From contig JAIEFH010000049.1 in NCBI GenBank assembly GCA_029067025.1, positions 1 through 15,618 on the forward strand: DNA of 15,618 nucleotides, read 5' to 3'. Made by a program: the position numbers and the translations under genes. The notes beneath the pieces are model-generated. The model had not been told where the DNA came from, did not search any database, and saw only the letters and a program-made list of their open reading frames with translations. Source of the DNA: Oscillospiraceae bacterium (GTDB lineage Bacteria > Bacillota > Clostridia > Oscillospirales > Oscillospiraceae). Numbering within the stretch: position 1 is the first letter of the stretch; the number at the start of each line of letters is the position of its first letter. Shown piece by piece: positions 8,129-14,341 of the stretch.

Positions 8129-8710
8129 ATGCCAGGGAAAGAGGAATTCATCGAGATCTATACTGAGCATATACACCGGGAGGGCAGCGCGGAGCTGCTG
8201 GACTACCTGGAAAACAAAAGCGACTTTTTCACTGCCCCAGCCTCCGCCCGCTACCACGGCTCCTACGCCGGGGGGCTGTGCGACCACAGCGTCAACGTGT
8301 TCCGCTGTTTGGAGGCGTACCTGGCCCGGGACCGGGTGCGCGAGGTCTACGGGGTGGAGTACCCCATGGAGTCGGTGGCCATCGCCGCCCTCCTCCATGA
8401 CCTGTGCAAGATCGGCTGCTACAAGGCGGGCACCCGCAACGTGAAGGACGACGCCACCGGCAAATGGGAGAAGGTTCCCACCTTCTTCTATGAGGACAAG
8501 CTGCCCTATGGCCACGGGGAGAAGAGCGTGTATATCATCTCCGGGTTCATGCGGCTCACCCGGGAGGAGGCCATGGCCATCCGCTGGCACATGGGCTTCT
8601 CCGGCACCGAGGACAGCCGGATAGTGGGCCAGGCCCTCCAGCAGTACCCGCTGGCCTTTGCCCTGGCCACGGCGGACATGGAGGCGTCCTACTTTTTGGA
8701 GAAGGCGTGA
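8129..8710 (+). CDS. HD-domain hydrolase
   Basis: A 193-residue soluble protein of the HD superfamily. Likely metal ligands are H53 in GGLCDHS, the H90-D91 pair in LLHDLCK, H129 in YGHGEKS, H154 in RWHMG and D183 in TADMEAS, with H43 in RYHGSY also conserved-looking. The pattern YHGSYxGGLxDHS with HGEKS resembles the HD part of YhaM-type 3'-5' exoribonucleases, but the OB-fold domain of YhaM is missing, so this is a stand-alone HD domain, possibly acting on nucleotides or nucleic acids. GAGGAGG precedes the ATG. It is a single-gene unit with its own promoter and terminator. Confidence 0.88.
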   Translation: MPGKEEFIEIYTEHIHREGSAELLDYLENKSDFFTAPASARYHGSYAGGLCDHSVNVFRCLEAYLARDRVREVYGVEYPMESVAIAALLHDLCKIGCYKAGTRNVKDDATGKWEKVPTFFYEDKLPYGHGEKSVYIISGFMRLTREEAMAIRWHMGFSGTEDSRIVGQALQQYPLAFALATADMEASYFLEKA

Positions 8711-8714
8711 GGCA

Positions 8715-8750
8715 AGCCCCCTTCCCGCGACGCGGGGGAGGGGGCTTTTT
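8715..8750 (+). terminator. Intrinsic terminator of the second HD gene
   Basis: A strong GC stem (AGCCCCCTTCCCGCG with CGCGGGGGAGGGGGCT, loop A or AC) five bases after the stop, followed by TTTTT. Its core is nearly the same as the hairpin at 2052-2074. Confidence 0.93.
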
Positions 8751-8843
8751 CCATCAAAATTTGGCCCCGCCCGTCAGATTCGGGGGCGCTGCCGCGTCTT
8801 ATCCATGAAGCTTCAAAACGTGACACAAAAGAGGTGAACCCCT

Positions 8844-9335
8844 ATGACACAGGAAGAGTTCCTAGCAATCTTCGACCAATACCGCTCCATGGTGTACGCC
8901 CTGGCGCTGAGCTACACCCGCTCACCCCAGGACGCGGAGGACGTGTGCCAGACGGCGTTCCTGCGCCTGCTGGAGCGGCCCCCGGCGCAGGGGAAAGAGA
9001 AAGCCTGGCTGGCCCAGGTGACGGTAAACGAGTGCCGCAGTTTACTGCGCGCCCCCTGGCGGAAGCGCCGGGTGGAGCTGGAGGAGGGGGCGCTGGAAAG
9101 CCTCAGCTTTGAGCAGCGGTCGGAGGGCGCGTTGTGGACGGCGCTGGGGTCGCTGCCCCCGGCTCAGCGGGCGCTGATCCATCTGCGGTACTACGAGGGG
9201 TTCACCGTGGCCGAGCTGGCGGGGCAGTACCGCGTCCCGGCGTCGGTCATCTCCGCCCGGCTGTACCGGGCGAAAAAACAGTTGAAAAAACAATTGGAGG
9301 GATCGGATCATGGATCGATACCGCGGAATGTTTGA
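8844..9335 (+). CDS. ECF-type RNA polymerase sigma factor
   Basis: A 163-residue sigma-70 family protein of the group 4 (ECF) kind. Region 2 covers about residues 8-72 (YRSMVYALALSYTRSPQDAEDVCQTAF, quoted here only as its start YRSMVYALAL and its end AEDVCQTAF), and region 4 about residues 105-155 with LPPAQRALIHLRYYEGF and the helix-turn-helix around VAELAGQYRVPASVISARL. It directs RNA polymerase to a small regulon, typically in response to envelope signals. AGAGGTGA precedes ATG 8844. The following gene starts 26 bases before its stop, so the two are translationally coupled, as usual for a sigma/anti-sigma pair. No clear promoter was identified in the 93 bases after the previous terminator; an autoregulated ECF promoter there is possible but not recognisable. 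Confidence 0.93.
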   Translation: MTQEEFLAIFDQYRSMVYALALSYTRSPQDAEDVCQTAFLRLLERPPAQGKEKAWLAQVTVNECRSLLRAPWRKRRVELEEGALESLSFEQRSEGALWTALGSLPPAQRALIHLRYYEGFTVAELAGQYRVPASVISARLYRAKKQLKKQLEGSDHGSIPRNV

Positions 9336-10524
9336 CCAGGTGGTGGAGCAGCTTGGGCCGGGTCAGGACAAGGTGGACGCGCTGCGCGGGTCGCTGGCCC
9401 GCCGGTGCCTCGACGGACAGACGAAGGAGGTCATACCCATGAAGAAACACCCCGGGCTTTTGCGGGGCGCGGTGGCCGCGGCGGCCTGCCTCGCCCTGGC
9501 GGTGTGCGCGGGCGTATACCTGTACGCAGGCCAAAGCGGCCCGCGCCCCGACACGGCCCAACTGCCCCGGCTCCCCCTCAGCACGGAGGTCACAGAGCCC
9601 AACGGCATGGGCTTTGAGGGCTATCTGGCCTTTGACAGTTCGGAGCTGGTCAACGCCAACCCCTGGACAGAGGGGACGAAGCTCTCTACGCTCCCTGTTT
9701 ACCGTAATCTGGCGCCGCTGGACGGGGCCGGGGTGCCGAAGGTAAGCCCCGACCCGGCCCGGACGCGGGAAACCCTGCTGGAGACTGCGGCCCTGTTGGG
9801 TCTGGATCCGGGCGATGTGGAGATTGATGAGAACCCGGAGCTGGGCCTGGACTTCACCGCCCGGGCGGAGGGGGTCACCATCCGGGCCTGGGAGGACCGG
9901 ACGGTGGCAATTTCCTTTGACCCGGCTGTTTCGCTGCCGGAGGGATATGAATTCGGCTATTCCGCCACCTATGATGAGCTTGCCGACGCGGCGGAATATC
10001 TCAAGGTCCAGTATAAGGATCTGATCGCCATGGACGATCCCCAGGTCAACATCTCCGGCGGCGACTACACCTTCTACGGGGATCAGATGTACTCCCTGGA
10101 ATTTTTTGACGCGGGGGACAGCCTGGTGGACACCATGCTCAACTACAATTTCCACCGGGCGGCCTTCTTTGGCAATGATGAGGGCAAGCTGTTCATTGTC
10201 TGGCTTTACAACACGGATCTGTCCGAAAAGGTGGGGGACTATCCCATCATTACCCCGGACGCGGCGCAAAAGCTGCTGCTGGAGGGACGGTATATCACCA
10301 ACGCGCCCTATGAGCTGCCCGGGGAGCAGTACGTCAAAAAGGTGGAGCTGCTCTACCTGACCGGGGGACGGGAGGAATACTTCATGCCCTACTACCGCTT
10401 TCTGGTGGAGCTGCCCCAGGATGCGCAGGAGAACGGGCTTCGCTGCTACGGGGCCTACTACGTCCCCGCTGTGGAGGAGACGTATCTCACGGGCCTGCCG
10501 GTCTGGGACGGCAGCTTTAACTGA
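9310..10524 (+). CDS. Single-pass membrane protein, putative anti-sigma factor or sensor
   Basis: A 404-residue protein coupled to the ECF sigma gene by a 26-base overlap, with GGAGGG before ATG 9310. Residues 1-49 are charged and would be cytoplasmic, residues 50-73 form one membrane helix, and residues 74-404 form a polar, acidic, probably extracellular domain rich in Tyr and Asp. The cytoplasmic part is short and has no HxxxCxxC zinc motif, so it is not a classical ZAS anti-sigma factor. Position and layout (short inside, one helix, large outside) favour a role in holding the sigma factor and sensing an outside signal. No enzymatic motif was recognised in the outer domain. The alternative is a membrane protein of the regulon simply co-transcribed with its sigma factor. 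Confidence 0.75.
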   Translation: MDRYRGMFDQVVEQLGPGQDKVDALRGSLARRCLDGQTKEVIPMKKHPGLLRGAVAAAACLALAVCAGVYLYAGQSGPRPDTAQLPRLPLSTEVTEPNGMGFEGYLAFDSSELVNANPWTEGTKLSTLPVYRNLAPLDGAGVPKVSPDPARTRETLLETAALLGLDPGDVEIDENPELGLDFTARAEGVTIRAWEDRTVAISFDPAVSLPEGYEFGYSATYDELADAAEYLKVQYKDLIAMDDPQVNISGGDYTFYGDQMYSLEFFDAGDSLVDTMLNYNFHRAAFFGNDEGKLFIVWLYNTDLSEKVGDYPIITPDAAQKLLLEGRYITNAPYELPGEQYVKKVELLYLTGGREEYFMPYYRFLVELPQDAQENGLRCYGAYYVPAVEETYLTGLPVWDGSFN

Positions 10525-10548
10525 CCGCGTCAAACAAGGAGAAATAAA

Positions 10549-10578
10549 AGCCCCCGCCGCGTATACGCGGCGGGGGCT
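10549..10578. terminator. Bidirectional terminator between convergent genes
   Basis: A perfect 30-base GC-rich palindrome (AGCCCCCGCCGCG at its left arm). The plus strand continues with TTGTTC and the minus strand with TTATTTC, so it can end both the sigma/anti-sigma operon and the thiT-HAD operon. Confidence 0.93.
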
Positions 10579-10582
10579 TTGT

Positions 10583-11395
10583 TCAATAAATAGAGTCCAG
10601 AATCTCAATGGCCTGGGCCACGGCGTGGTCGTCGCAGCTGCCCAGGAGCTGCGCCCCCCAGTCCTTCACGGGCTGGGAGCAGTTGGACGGGGCAAAGGGG
10701 ATGGCGCTCAGCGCCAGCATGGGGATGTCATTCTGGTTGTCCCCGATGCAGTAGAGGTTTTCCCGGGAAACGCCCAGCAGCTCCGCCGCCTTTGCCACCA
10801 TGGCACCCTTATGGCTGCCCTTGTCGGTGACCTCCAGCAGGTAGCGGTTGGAGAAGATGGCCTCGTAGTCGTCCCCCCAGCGGCTGAGGAGGTGGGCCTG
10901 TACCTCCTTCAGATAGGGCTCGTCCTGCTCCAGGATCACTTTGGTCCAGGGGGTGGGCATCTCCGGAATGAGGCAGGGGGTCTGCCGCCCGCTTACCCGC
11001 TTCAAATGCTCCGTGGTCACCTGGTTGGGGTTGTAGACGTAGATGCTGTCGTCGTGGTACGCCTCCAGGGCCAGGTCGGGGAAGTCTTGGAACAGCTCCA
11101 CAAACCGGGCGGGGGCGGCCTCGTCCAGAAAGGTGCGCATCAGGTAGCGGTCCGCGTCGTAGTCGTAGAGGGCCGCGCCGTTGGACAGCACCACCGGGGC
11201 GTTGAGGGACAGGTTCTCCAGGGCGATCTGGGGGGTAAAGGTGCGGTGGGCCCGGCCGGTGGCCACGGAAAACCGCCCGCCGTTTTCCTGAAAATAGCGG
11301 ATGGCGGCGTGGTTCTCGGGGGAGACGGTGTGCGCGCTGTTATATAAAGTATCGTCGTAGTCGCTGTATAACAGCACGCCATCGAATTTGCCCAC
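10583..11395 (-). CDS. Cof-type HAD-IIB phosphatase, in the thiamine operon
   Basis: A 270-residue cytoplasmic phosphatase of the HAD superfamily. Motif I is D12-Y-D14-D-T16, with D12 the nucleophile; ATGR lies at 45-48, SNGA at 71-74, the motif III lysine is K196 and motif IV is GDNQND (218-223). The region between residues about 85 and 185 is the C2B cap. The start is a GTG at 11395 with GGAGG eight bases upstream; CTCC in the spacer could pair with this site. It lies 21 bases after thiT with no terminator, so it is under the same TPP riboswitch. E. coli Cof of this family hydrolyses the thiamine precursor HMP-PP, so dephosphorylation of a thiamine-related compound is a reasonable guess, but the family is broad and many members act on sugar phosphates. 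Confidence 0.92.
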   Translation of the reverse strand: MGKFDGVLLYSDYDDTLYNSAHTVSPENHAAIRYFQENGGRFSVATGRAHRTFTPQIALENLSLNAPVVLSNGAALYDYDADRYLMRTFLDEAAPARFVELFQDFPDLALEAYHDDSIYVYNPNQVTTEHLKRVSGRQTPCLIPEMPTPWTKVILEQDEPYLKEVQAHLLSRWGDDYEAIFSNRYLLEVTDKGSHKGAMVAKAAELLGVSRENLYCIGDNQNDIPMLALSAIPFAPSNCSQPVKDWGAQLLGSCDDHAVAQAIEILDSIY

Positions 11396-11416
11396 AGGGA
11401 GGCCCTCCGTTCTTTG

Positions 11417-11980
11417 TCAGGCGATGTCCTCGCCCAGAATGTATTTCCGCGTGGAATCCAGGTTATAGAGCGCGACGCAGATGATGACCGTCAGGATGCC
11501 GGACACGCCGACGGTAATGCCATTATAAAGGAAGGAGTAGAACCACTCGTTGGTCATGGTCAGGCCAAGGAAGGTCTCGGGCATCCACTCGCCCCAAATG
11601 GTCGCGCCGGTGACAAGCACACAGACGAAGCGGCCCAGGCAGCCCACAATAGAGCCGATAACCACGCCGGGCATCCCCTTTTTGCGGCCGATCCCGGCAA
11701 GGCCGATCAGGGTGATGGCCAGGATATAGTCGCCCAGGATGGACTGCCAGCCCACCACCTCGCCGGAGAGCGCGAAGTCCAGGATGCCCATGACCAGTCC
11801 GGCCAACAGACCGTCCGCCACGCCCCAGCGCAGGGCATATACGATGATGGGGAGCATCATCAGGGAGACAGAGCCGCCGTTGGGCAGGTGGCCGAACTTG
11901 AGCGCGCCCAGCACCTCGCCGGCGGCGATCATGATCGCGCCCTCGGACATAGCACGGATTACGTTGTGTTGTTTGTTCAT
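11417..11980 (-). CDS. thiT: Thiamine ECF transporter S component (ThiT-like)
   Basis: A 187-residue membrane protein with about six hydrophobic segments, the size and shape of ECF-transporter substrate-binding (S) components. It resembles ThiT in the LPIIVYALRWG-ADGLLAG stretch (residues 43-61), GDYILA (83-88; ThiT has LEY) and YSFLYNG (148-154; ThiT has YSLAVNG). The TPP riboswitch just upstream independently points to thiamine. It would work with the shared EcfA/A'/T module encoded elsewhere. Compared with L. lactis ThiT, recalled from memory, one binding Glu appears as Asp and a binding His seems absent, so a precursor such as HMP is an alternative substrate. ATG 11980 has AGGAGG upstream. 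Confidence 0.85.
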   Translation of the reverse strand: MNKQHNVIRAMSEGAIMIAAGEVLGALKFGHLPNGGSVSLMMLPIIVYALRWGVADGLLAGLVMGILDFALSGEVVGWQSILGDYILAITLIGLAGIGRKKGMPGVVIGSIVGCLGRFVCVLVTGATIWGEWMPETFLGLTMTNEWFYSFLYNGITVGVSGILTVIICVALYNLDSTRKYILGEDIA

Positions 11981-12052
11981 TGTCGTTTCCTCCTAAAATA
12001 AGTATACCGCAACGCAAACGGTGCAATGCGGTAAGCGAGAGAAACGACAATG
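11978..12052 (-). promoter_or_regulatory. Expression platform: sequestering stem over the thiT start
   Basis: On the transcript, the leader word CATTGTCGTTTC (12052-12041) is a perfect 12-nt complement of GAAACGACAATG (11989-11978), which is the end of the ribosome-binding region plus the thiT start codon. Between them a 7-bp stem (12005-12011 with 12027-12033) can stack inside, making one long hairpin. Beyond the 12 pairs, two G-U and one G-C pair can reach into the Shine-Dalgarno. An upstream CGACA just after the aptamer can pair instead with TGTCG in the leader word, a possible switch. There is no intrinsic terminator in the leader, so control is probably at translation. Confidence 0.7.
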
Positions 12053-12079
12053 GCCCAGCAGGCTTGCGCCTGCCTGTCG

Positions 12080-12184
12080 AATACACTTCCTACGCCGGCA
12101 TTACCCGGATCAGGTTCTAGGGACCGGGGGCTGCCATTTGCCCCACATCTCAGCCGGAACCGCTTCCAGCGCCCCTGTGATATT
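12080..12184 (-). ncRNA. TPP (thi-box) riboswitch aptamer
   Basis: The minus strand carries the thi-box landmarks in order: GGGGCGC near the 5' end, CTGAGA (12153-12148), then GAACCTGATC (12117-12108), followed by CCGGGTAATGCCGGCGTAGG and AAGTG. Closing stem P1 forms from AATATCAC (12184-12177) and GTGTATT (12086-12080) with one bulged U. It binds thiamine pyrophosphate and lies about 100 nt upstream of the thiamine transporter gene, in its sense direction, just after a strong promoter. Confidence 0.97.
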
Positions 12185-12206
12185 CCATTTACGCTGCGGT
12201 GGCACT

Positions 12207-12235
12207 ATTGTATTCCATCAAAACGGCAATGTCAA
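12207..12235 (-). promoter_or_regulatory. sigma-A promoter of the thiT operon
   Basis: On the minus strand TTGACA (12230-12235), a 17-base spacer and TACAAT (12207-12212). The RNA starts at about 12200, shortly before the aptamer. Confidence 0.92.
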
Positions 12236-12254
12236 GAGGCTGGGCAAAAGGACG

Positions 12255-12326
12255 AAAAAAAGGGCGGATTTTTGTGGACTTTGCCGGGGCCCCAACAAAA
12301 TGTGCCACCCCGGCCCAAATTCCGCC
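12255..12326 (-). terminator. Minus-strand hairpin with T7 tract between thiT and the M23 gene
   Basis: On the minus strand an outer 6-bp stem (12321-12326 with 12263-12268) and an inner perfect 7-bp stem (CCCCGGC 12308-12314 with GCCGGGG 12283-12289) form one extended imperfect hairpin, followed by C and seven T (12261-12255). This has the form of an intrinsic terminator, but no gene lies upstream on that strand. It is about 20 bp before the thiT -35 box. The intergenic stretch 11981-12505 as a whole holds, from left to right, the thiT leader, riboswitch, thiT promoter, this hairpin with its repeats, and the M23 promoter region; I see no protein gene in it. Confidence 0.55.
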
Positions 12327-12347
12327 ATGAAGCAACAAGATGTGCCA
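12293..12347. repeat. Two copies of a 15-nt motif in hairpin loops
   Basis: CAACAARATGTGCCA occurs at 12293-12307 and 12333-12347 (one difference, A or G), 40 bp apart. The first copy is the loop of the hairpin closed by GCCGGGG/CCCCGGC. The second lies between CCGCC (12322-12326) and the GGCGG-rich stretch near 12354, so it too can be a loop, in a structure competing with the outer stem of the first. Confidence 0.65.
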
Positions 12348-12389
12348 ACTTGGGGGCGGCGGCCCTTGGAAGCGCTGGAAATTCAGGGG

Positions 12390-12418
12390 TTGACGAGCGG
12401 GGAAAAAAGGTGTACGAT
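12390..12418 (+). promoter_or_regulatory. sigma-A promoter of the M23 endopeptidase gene
   Basis: TTGACG (12390-12395), a 17-base spacer and TACGAT (12413-12418). Predicted RNA start about 12425, leaving a leader of about 80 nt. Confidence 0.8.
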
Positions 12419-12423
12419 GTGTC

Positions 12424-12472
12424 TGTAACCATTTTGTAACTCTTTTACTTGAGTTTGTTACGGTTTTGTTTG
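12424..12472 (+). promoter_or_regulatory. WalR-like box(es) upstream of the M23 gene
   Basis: TGTAAC (12424-12429), five bases, TGTAAC (12435-12440) is an exact match to the WalR (YycF) direct-repeat consensus TGTWAH-N5-TGTWAH. A second, half-matching pair follows: TGTTAC (12456-12461), five bases, TGTTTG (12467-12472). WalRK is the essential two-component system governing peptidoglycan hydrolases in low-GC Firmicutes, which fits the downstream product. The first box covers the predicted transcription start, which would suggest repression if the promoter above is correct. Confidence 0.65.
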
Positions 12473-12505
12473 ATCGAGAACCAACGCTTACAGGAGGGAC
12501 TTTTC

Positions 12506-14242
12506 GTGAAGCAGACCGAGAGAGATCACAAAACGCAGGAGAATAAAAAAGAGGAACTCGGAACCGCCGGCCAGAACAGCACCAGGCCAACCGGCGGCTG
12601 GAGGGACTATATCGAGCAGGCCGAGGCCGCCGAGAAAAAGGCGGAGCAGGAGGCCGCGAAAGCCCGCGCCGCCCAGATAAAGGCTTCGAAAAAACGCTTC
12701 CAGCCCAAGGTACTGGCGGACAAGGCGAAGGCCGCGCTCAGCGCCGCCAAAAAGGGCGGAGCCGGACAGGGGCAGTTGAAGGAGAAGGCCGTCCGGGCCG
12801 GAAAAGCCTTGGCCGAGGGCGCCGGGGTGTGCTGGGAAAAGACCTGCGCCGTCACCGCCGAGGGATGGGACAAGGCGGGCCGCGCCATGTCCAAGGTTCG
12901 GGGCGTGGTGGCTCGCCACCCTGTGTCCCCGCTGCTGTATGTGACGCTGCTGGCGGTGTTCATCGGCGTCACCGCGTTCCAGAGGACCTACGCCCGGGCC
13001 TATGTGCTGGAGGTCAACGGCCAGGAGGTGGCCGTGGTAGCCAGCCCCGACGAGAAGGACGCCATTGTCAGCAACATCGAGTCCCGGGCCTCCGACATCC
13101 TGGGTGAGCAGTACGATTACGACGCCGAAATTTCCATGACCCCGGTGTATGTCACCCCTGATGAGCTGAGCGACACCGCCCAGGTGGAGGACGCGCTGTT
13201 CGAGGACGTGGGCGCATGGATGACCGCTTACGGCCTGCGGGTGGACGGCCAGGAGTTGGGATACGCCGCCACCCAGGAGGAGCTGTACCGGATGCTGGAC
13301 GAGGCGGCGCAGCCCTACCTCACCGCCGACACCGTCAGCTATGAGTTTGTGGAGAACGTGGAGGTCTATCCCATCGAGATGCCCTCCAACACCAAATTTG
13401 ACGTGGAGCCAATCCGGGAAACCCTGGCCCAGATGCGGGTGGAGCAGTCCACCTATGTGGTGAAGAAGGGCGACACCTTCAACGCCATCGCCTACTCCCT
13501 GGATATGTGGCCCTATGAGCTGTCCGTCCTCAACCCGGATGTCATCGTGGATAAGCTGTGGGTGGATCAGGAGCTGATTATCCAGGAGGCTGTGCCCTAT
13601 CTGTCGGTGCAGAATTTCACCGATGAAACCTATGAGGAGGCCATCCCCAGCCCGGTGGAGTATATCGAGACCGCCGAGCTCTATGTGGGCGACACCAGGG
13701 TGAAGGAGCAGGGCGAGGACGGCCTGGCCCGGGTCAATGCCCGCGTCACCTACGTCAACGGCGTGGAGGTGGAGCGGGAGATCCTTCAGTCCACCACGCT
13801 GGAGGAGCCTACCACTACCTACACCTACACCGGCACCACCCCCCGGCCTGTCACCGCTTCCAACGGCTACTTCATCTGGCCGGTGCGGGGCACCATCACC
13901 TCCAACTTCGGCGGGCGCAATCTGTGGGGGCGCTATGACTTCCACCTGGGCCTGGACATCGCCTGTCCCACCGGCACCAGCGTCAAAGCCGCCGACGGAG
14001 GCACCGTCATCAAGTCCGGCTGGAGCGGCAGCTATGGCAATCTGGTGGCTATCCGGCATGACAACGGCTATATCACCTACTATGCCCACAATTCCTCCCT
14101 GCTGGTGAGCGTGGGCGATAAGGTATACCAGGGCCAGGTCATCGCCCGGGTGGGCATGACCGGCAACGCCAGCGGCCCCCACTGCCACTTCGAGGTGCGC
14201 ATCAACGGCACCAGCGTCAACCCCAGGAACTATCTGCGGTAA
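12506..14242 (+). CDS. Membrane-anchored LysM-G5-M23 peptidoglycan endopeptidase
   Basis: A 578-residue cell-wall enzyme. Residues 1-138 are an unusually long cytoplasmic part rich in Ala, Lys and Glu, with a coiled-coil-like stretch at about 36-60. One membrane helix spans about 142-158. Outside lie two related ~75-residue segments (about 165-232 and 241-307, each starting like VNGQE or VDGQE), a LysM domain (about 316-361, with KKGDTFNAIA and LNPD), a G5-like domain (about 381-443) and a C-terminal M23 metallopeptidase. Zinc ligands are H480 and D484 in HLGLD, and H561 in HCHFE, with H528 as the catalytic histidine. LysM and G5 bind the wall; M23 cuts peptide cross-links. The start is GTG 12506 with AGGAGGG upstream; the frame extends to 12449 without a site. 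It is a single-gene unit. Confidence 0.93.
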   Translation: MKQTERDHKTQENKKEELGTAGQNSTRPTGGWRDYIEQAEAAEKKAEQEAAKARAAQIKASKKRFQPKVLADKAKAALSAAKKGGAGQGQLKEKAVRAGKALAEGAGVCWEKTCAVTAEGWDKAGRAMSKVRGVVARHPVSPLLYVTLLAVFIGVTAFQRTYARAYVLEVNGQEVAVVASPDEKDAIVSNIESRASDILGEQYDYDAEISMTPVYVTPDELSDTAQVEDALFEDVGAWMTAYGLRVDGQELGYAATQEELYRMLDEAAQPYLTADTVSYEFVENVEVYPIEMPSNTKFDVEPIRETLAQMRVEQSTYVVKKGDTFNAIAYSLDMWPYELSVLNPDVIVDKLWVDQELIIQEAVPYLSVQNFTDETYEEAIPSPVEYIETAELYVGDTRVKEQGEDGLARVNARVTYVNGVEVEREILQSTTLEEPTTTYTYTGTTPRPVTASNGYFIWPVRGTITSNFGGRNLWGRYDFHLGLDIACPTGTSVKAADGGTVIKSGWSGSYGNLVAIRHDNGYITYYAHNSSLLVSVGDKVYQGQVIARVGMTGNASGPHCHFEVRINGTSVNPRNYLR

Positions 14243-14258
14243 CCCAATCAGCCCTTTG

Positions 14259-14291
14259 CCACCCCCGGCATCTGCCGGGGGTGGTTTTTTT
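14259..14291 (+). terminator. Intrinsic terminator of the M23 gene
   Basis: A 12-bp perfect stem (CCACCCCCGGCA with TGCCGGGGGTGG, loop TC) followed by seven T, beginning 16 bases after the stop. Confidence 0.97.
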
Positions 14292-14294
14292 CTA

Positions 14295-14341
14295 AAAATC
14301 GAACAAATCTCTCAAAAAGCCCTTGACAAAATCGAACGAAT
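14295..14341 (+). repeat. Direct repeat flanking the -35 of the small-protein promoter (candidate operator)
   Basis: AAAATCGAACRAAT occurs at 14295-14308 and 14328-14341, 13 of 14 bases the same, with a 33-bp period, about three helical turns. The second copy begins on the last base of the -35 and fills most of the spacer, so a bound protein would block the promoter. CGAAC is half of a Firmicutes LexA box but the GTTCG half is missing in both. Confidence 0.6.

Noticed and set aside
12189..12590. 133-codon minus-strand ORF covering the M23 promoter
   Set aside because: It runs through two promoters, the WalR-like box and hairpins, with no ribosome-binding site or recognisable domain.
12488..14188. 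566-codon open frame on the minus strand opposite the M23 gene
   Set aside because: Low-complexity His/Gly/Leu-rich translation with no motif; the plus frame has catalytic residues and domains in order.
14295..14341. LexA (SOS) box upstream of the small membrane protein
   Set aside because: Both CGAAC words lack the GTTCG half at the required spacing, so neither is a LexA box; kept only as a direct repeat.
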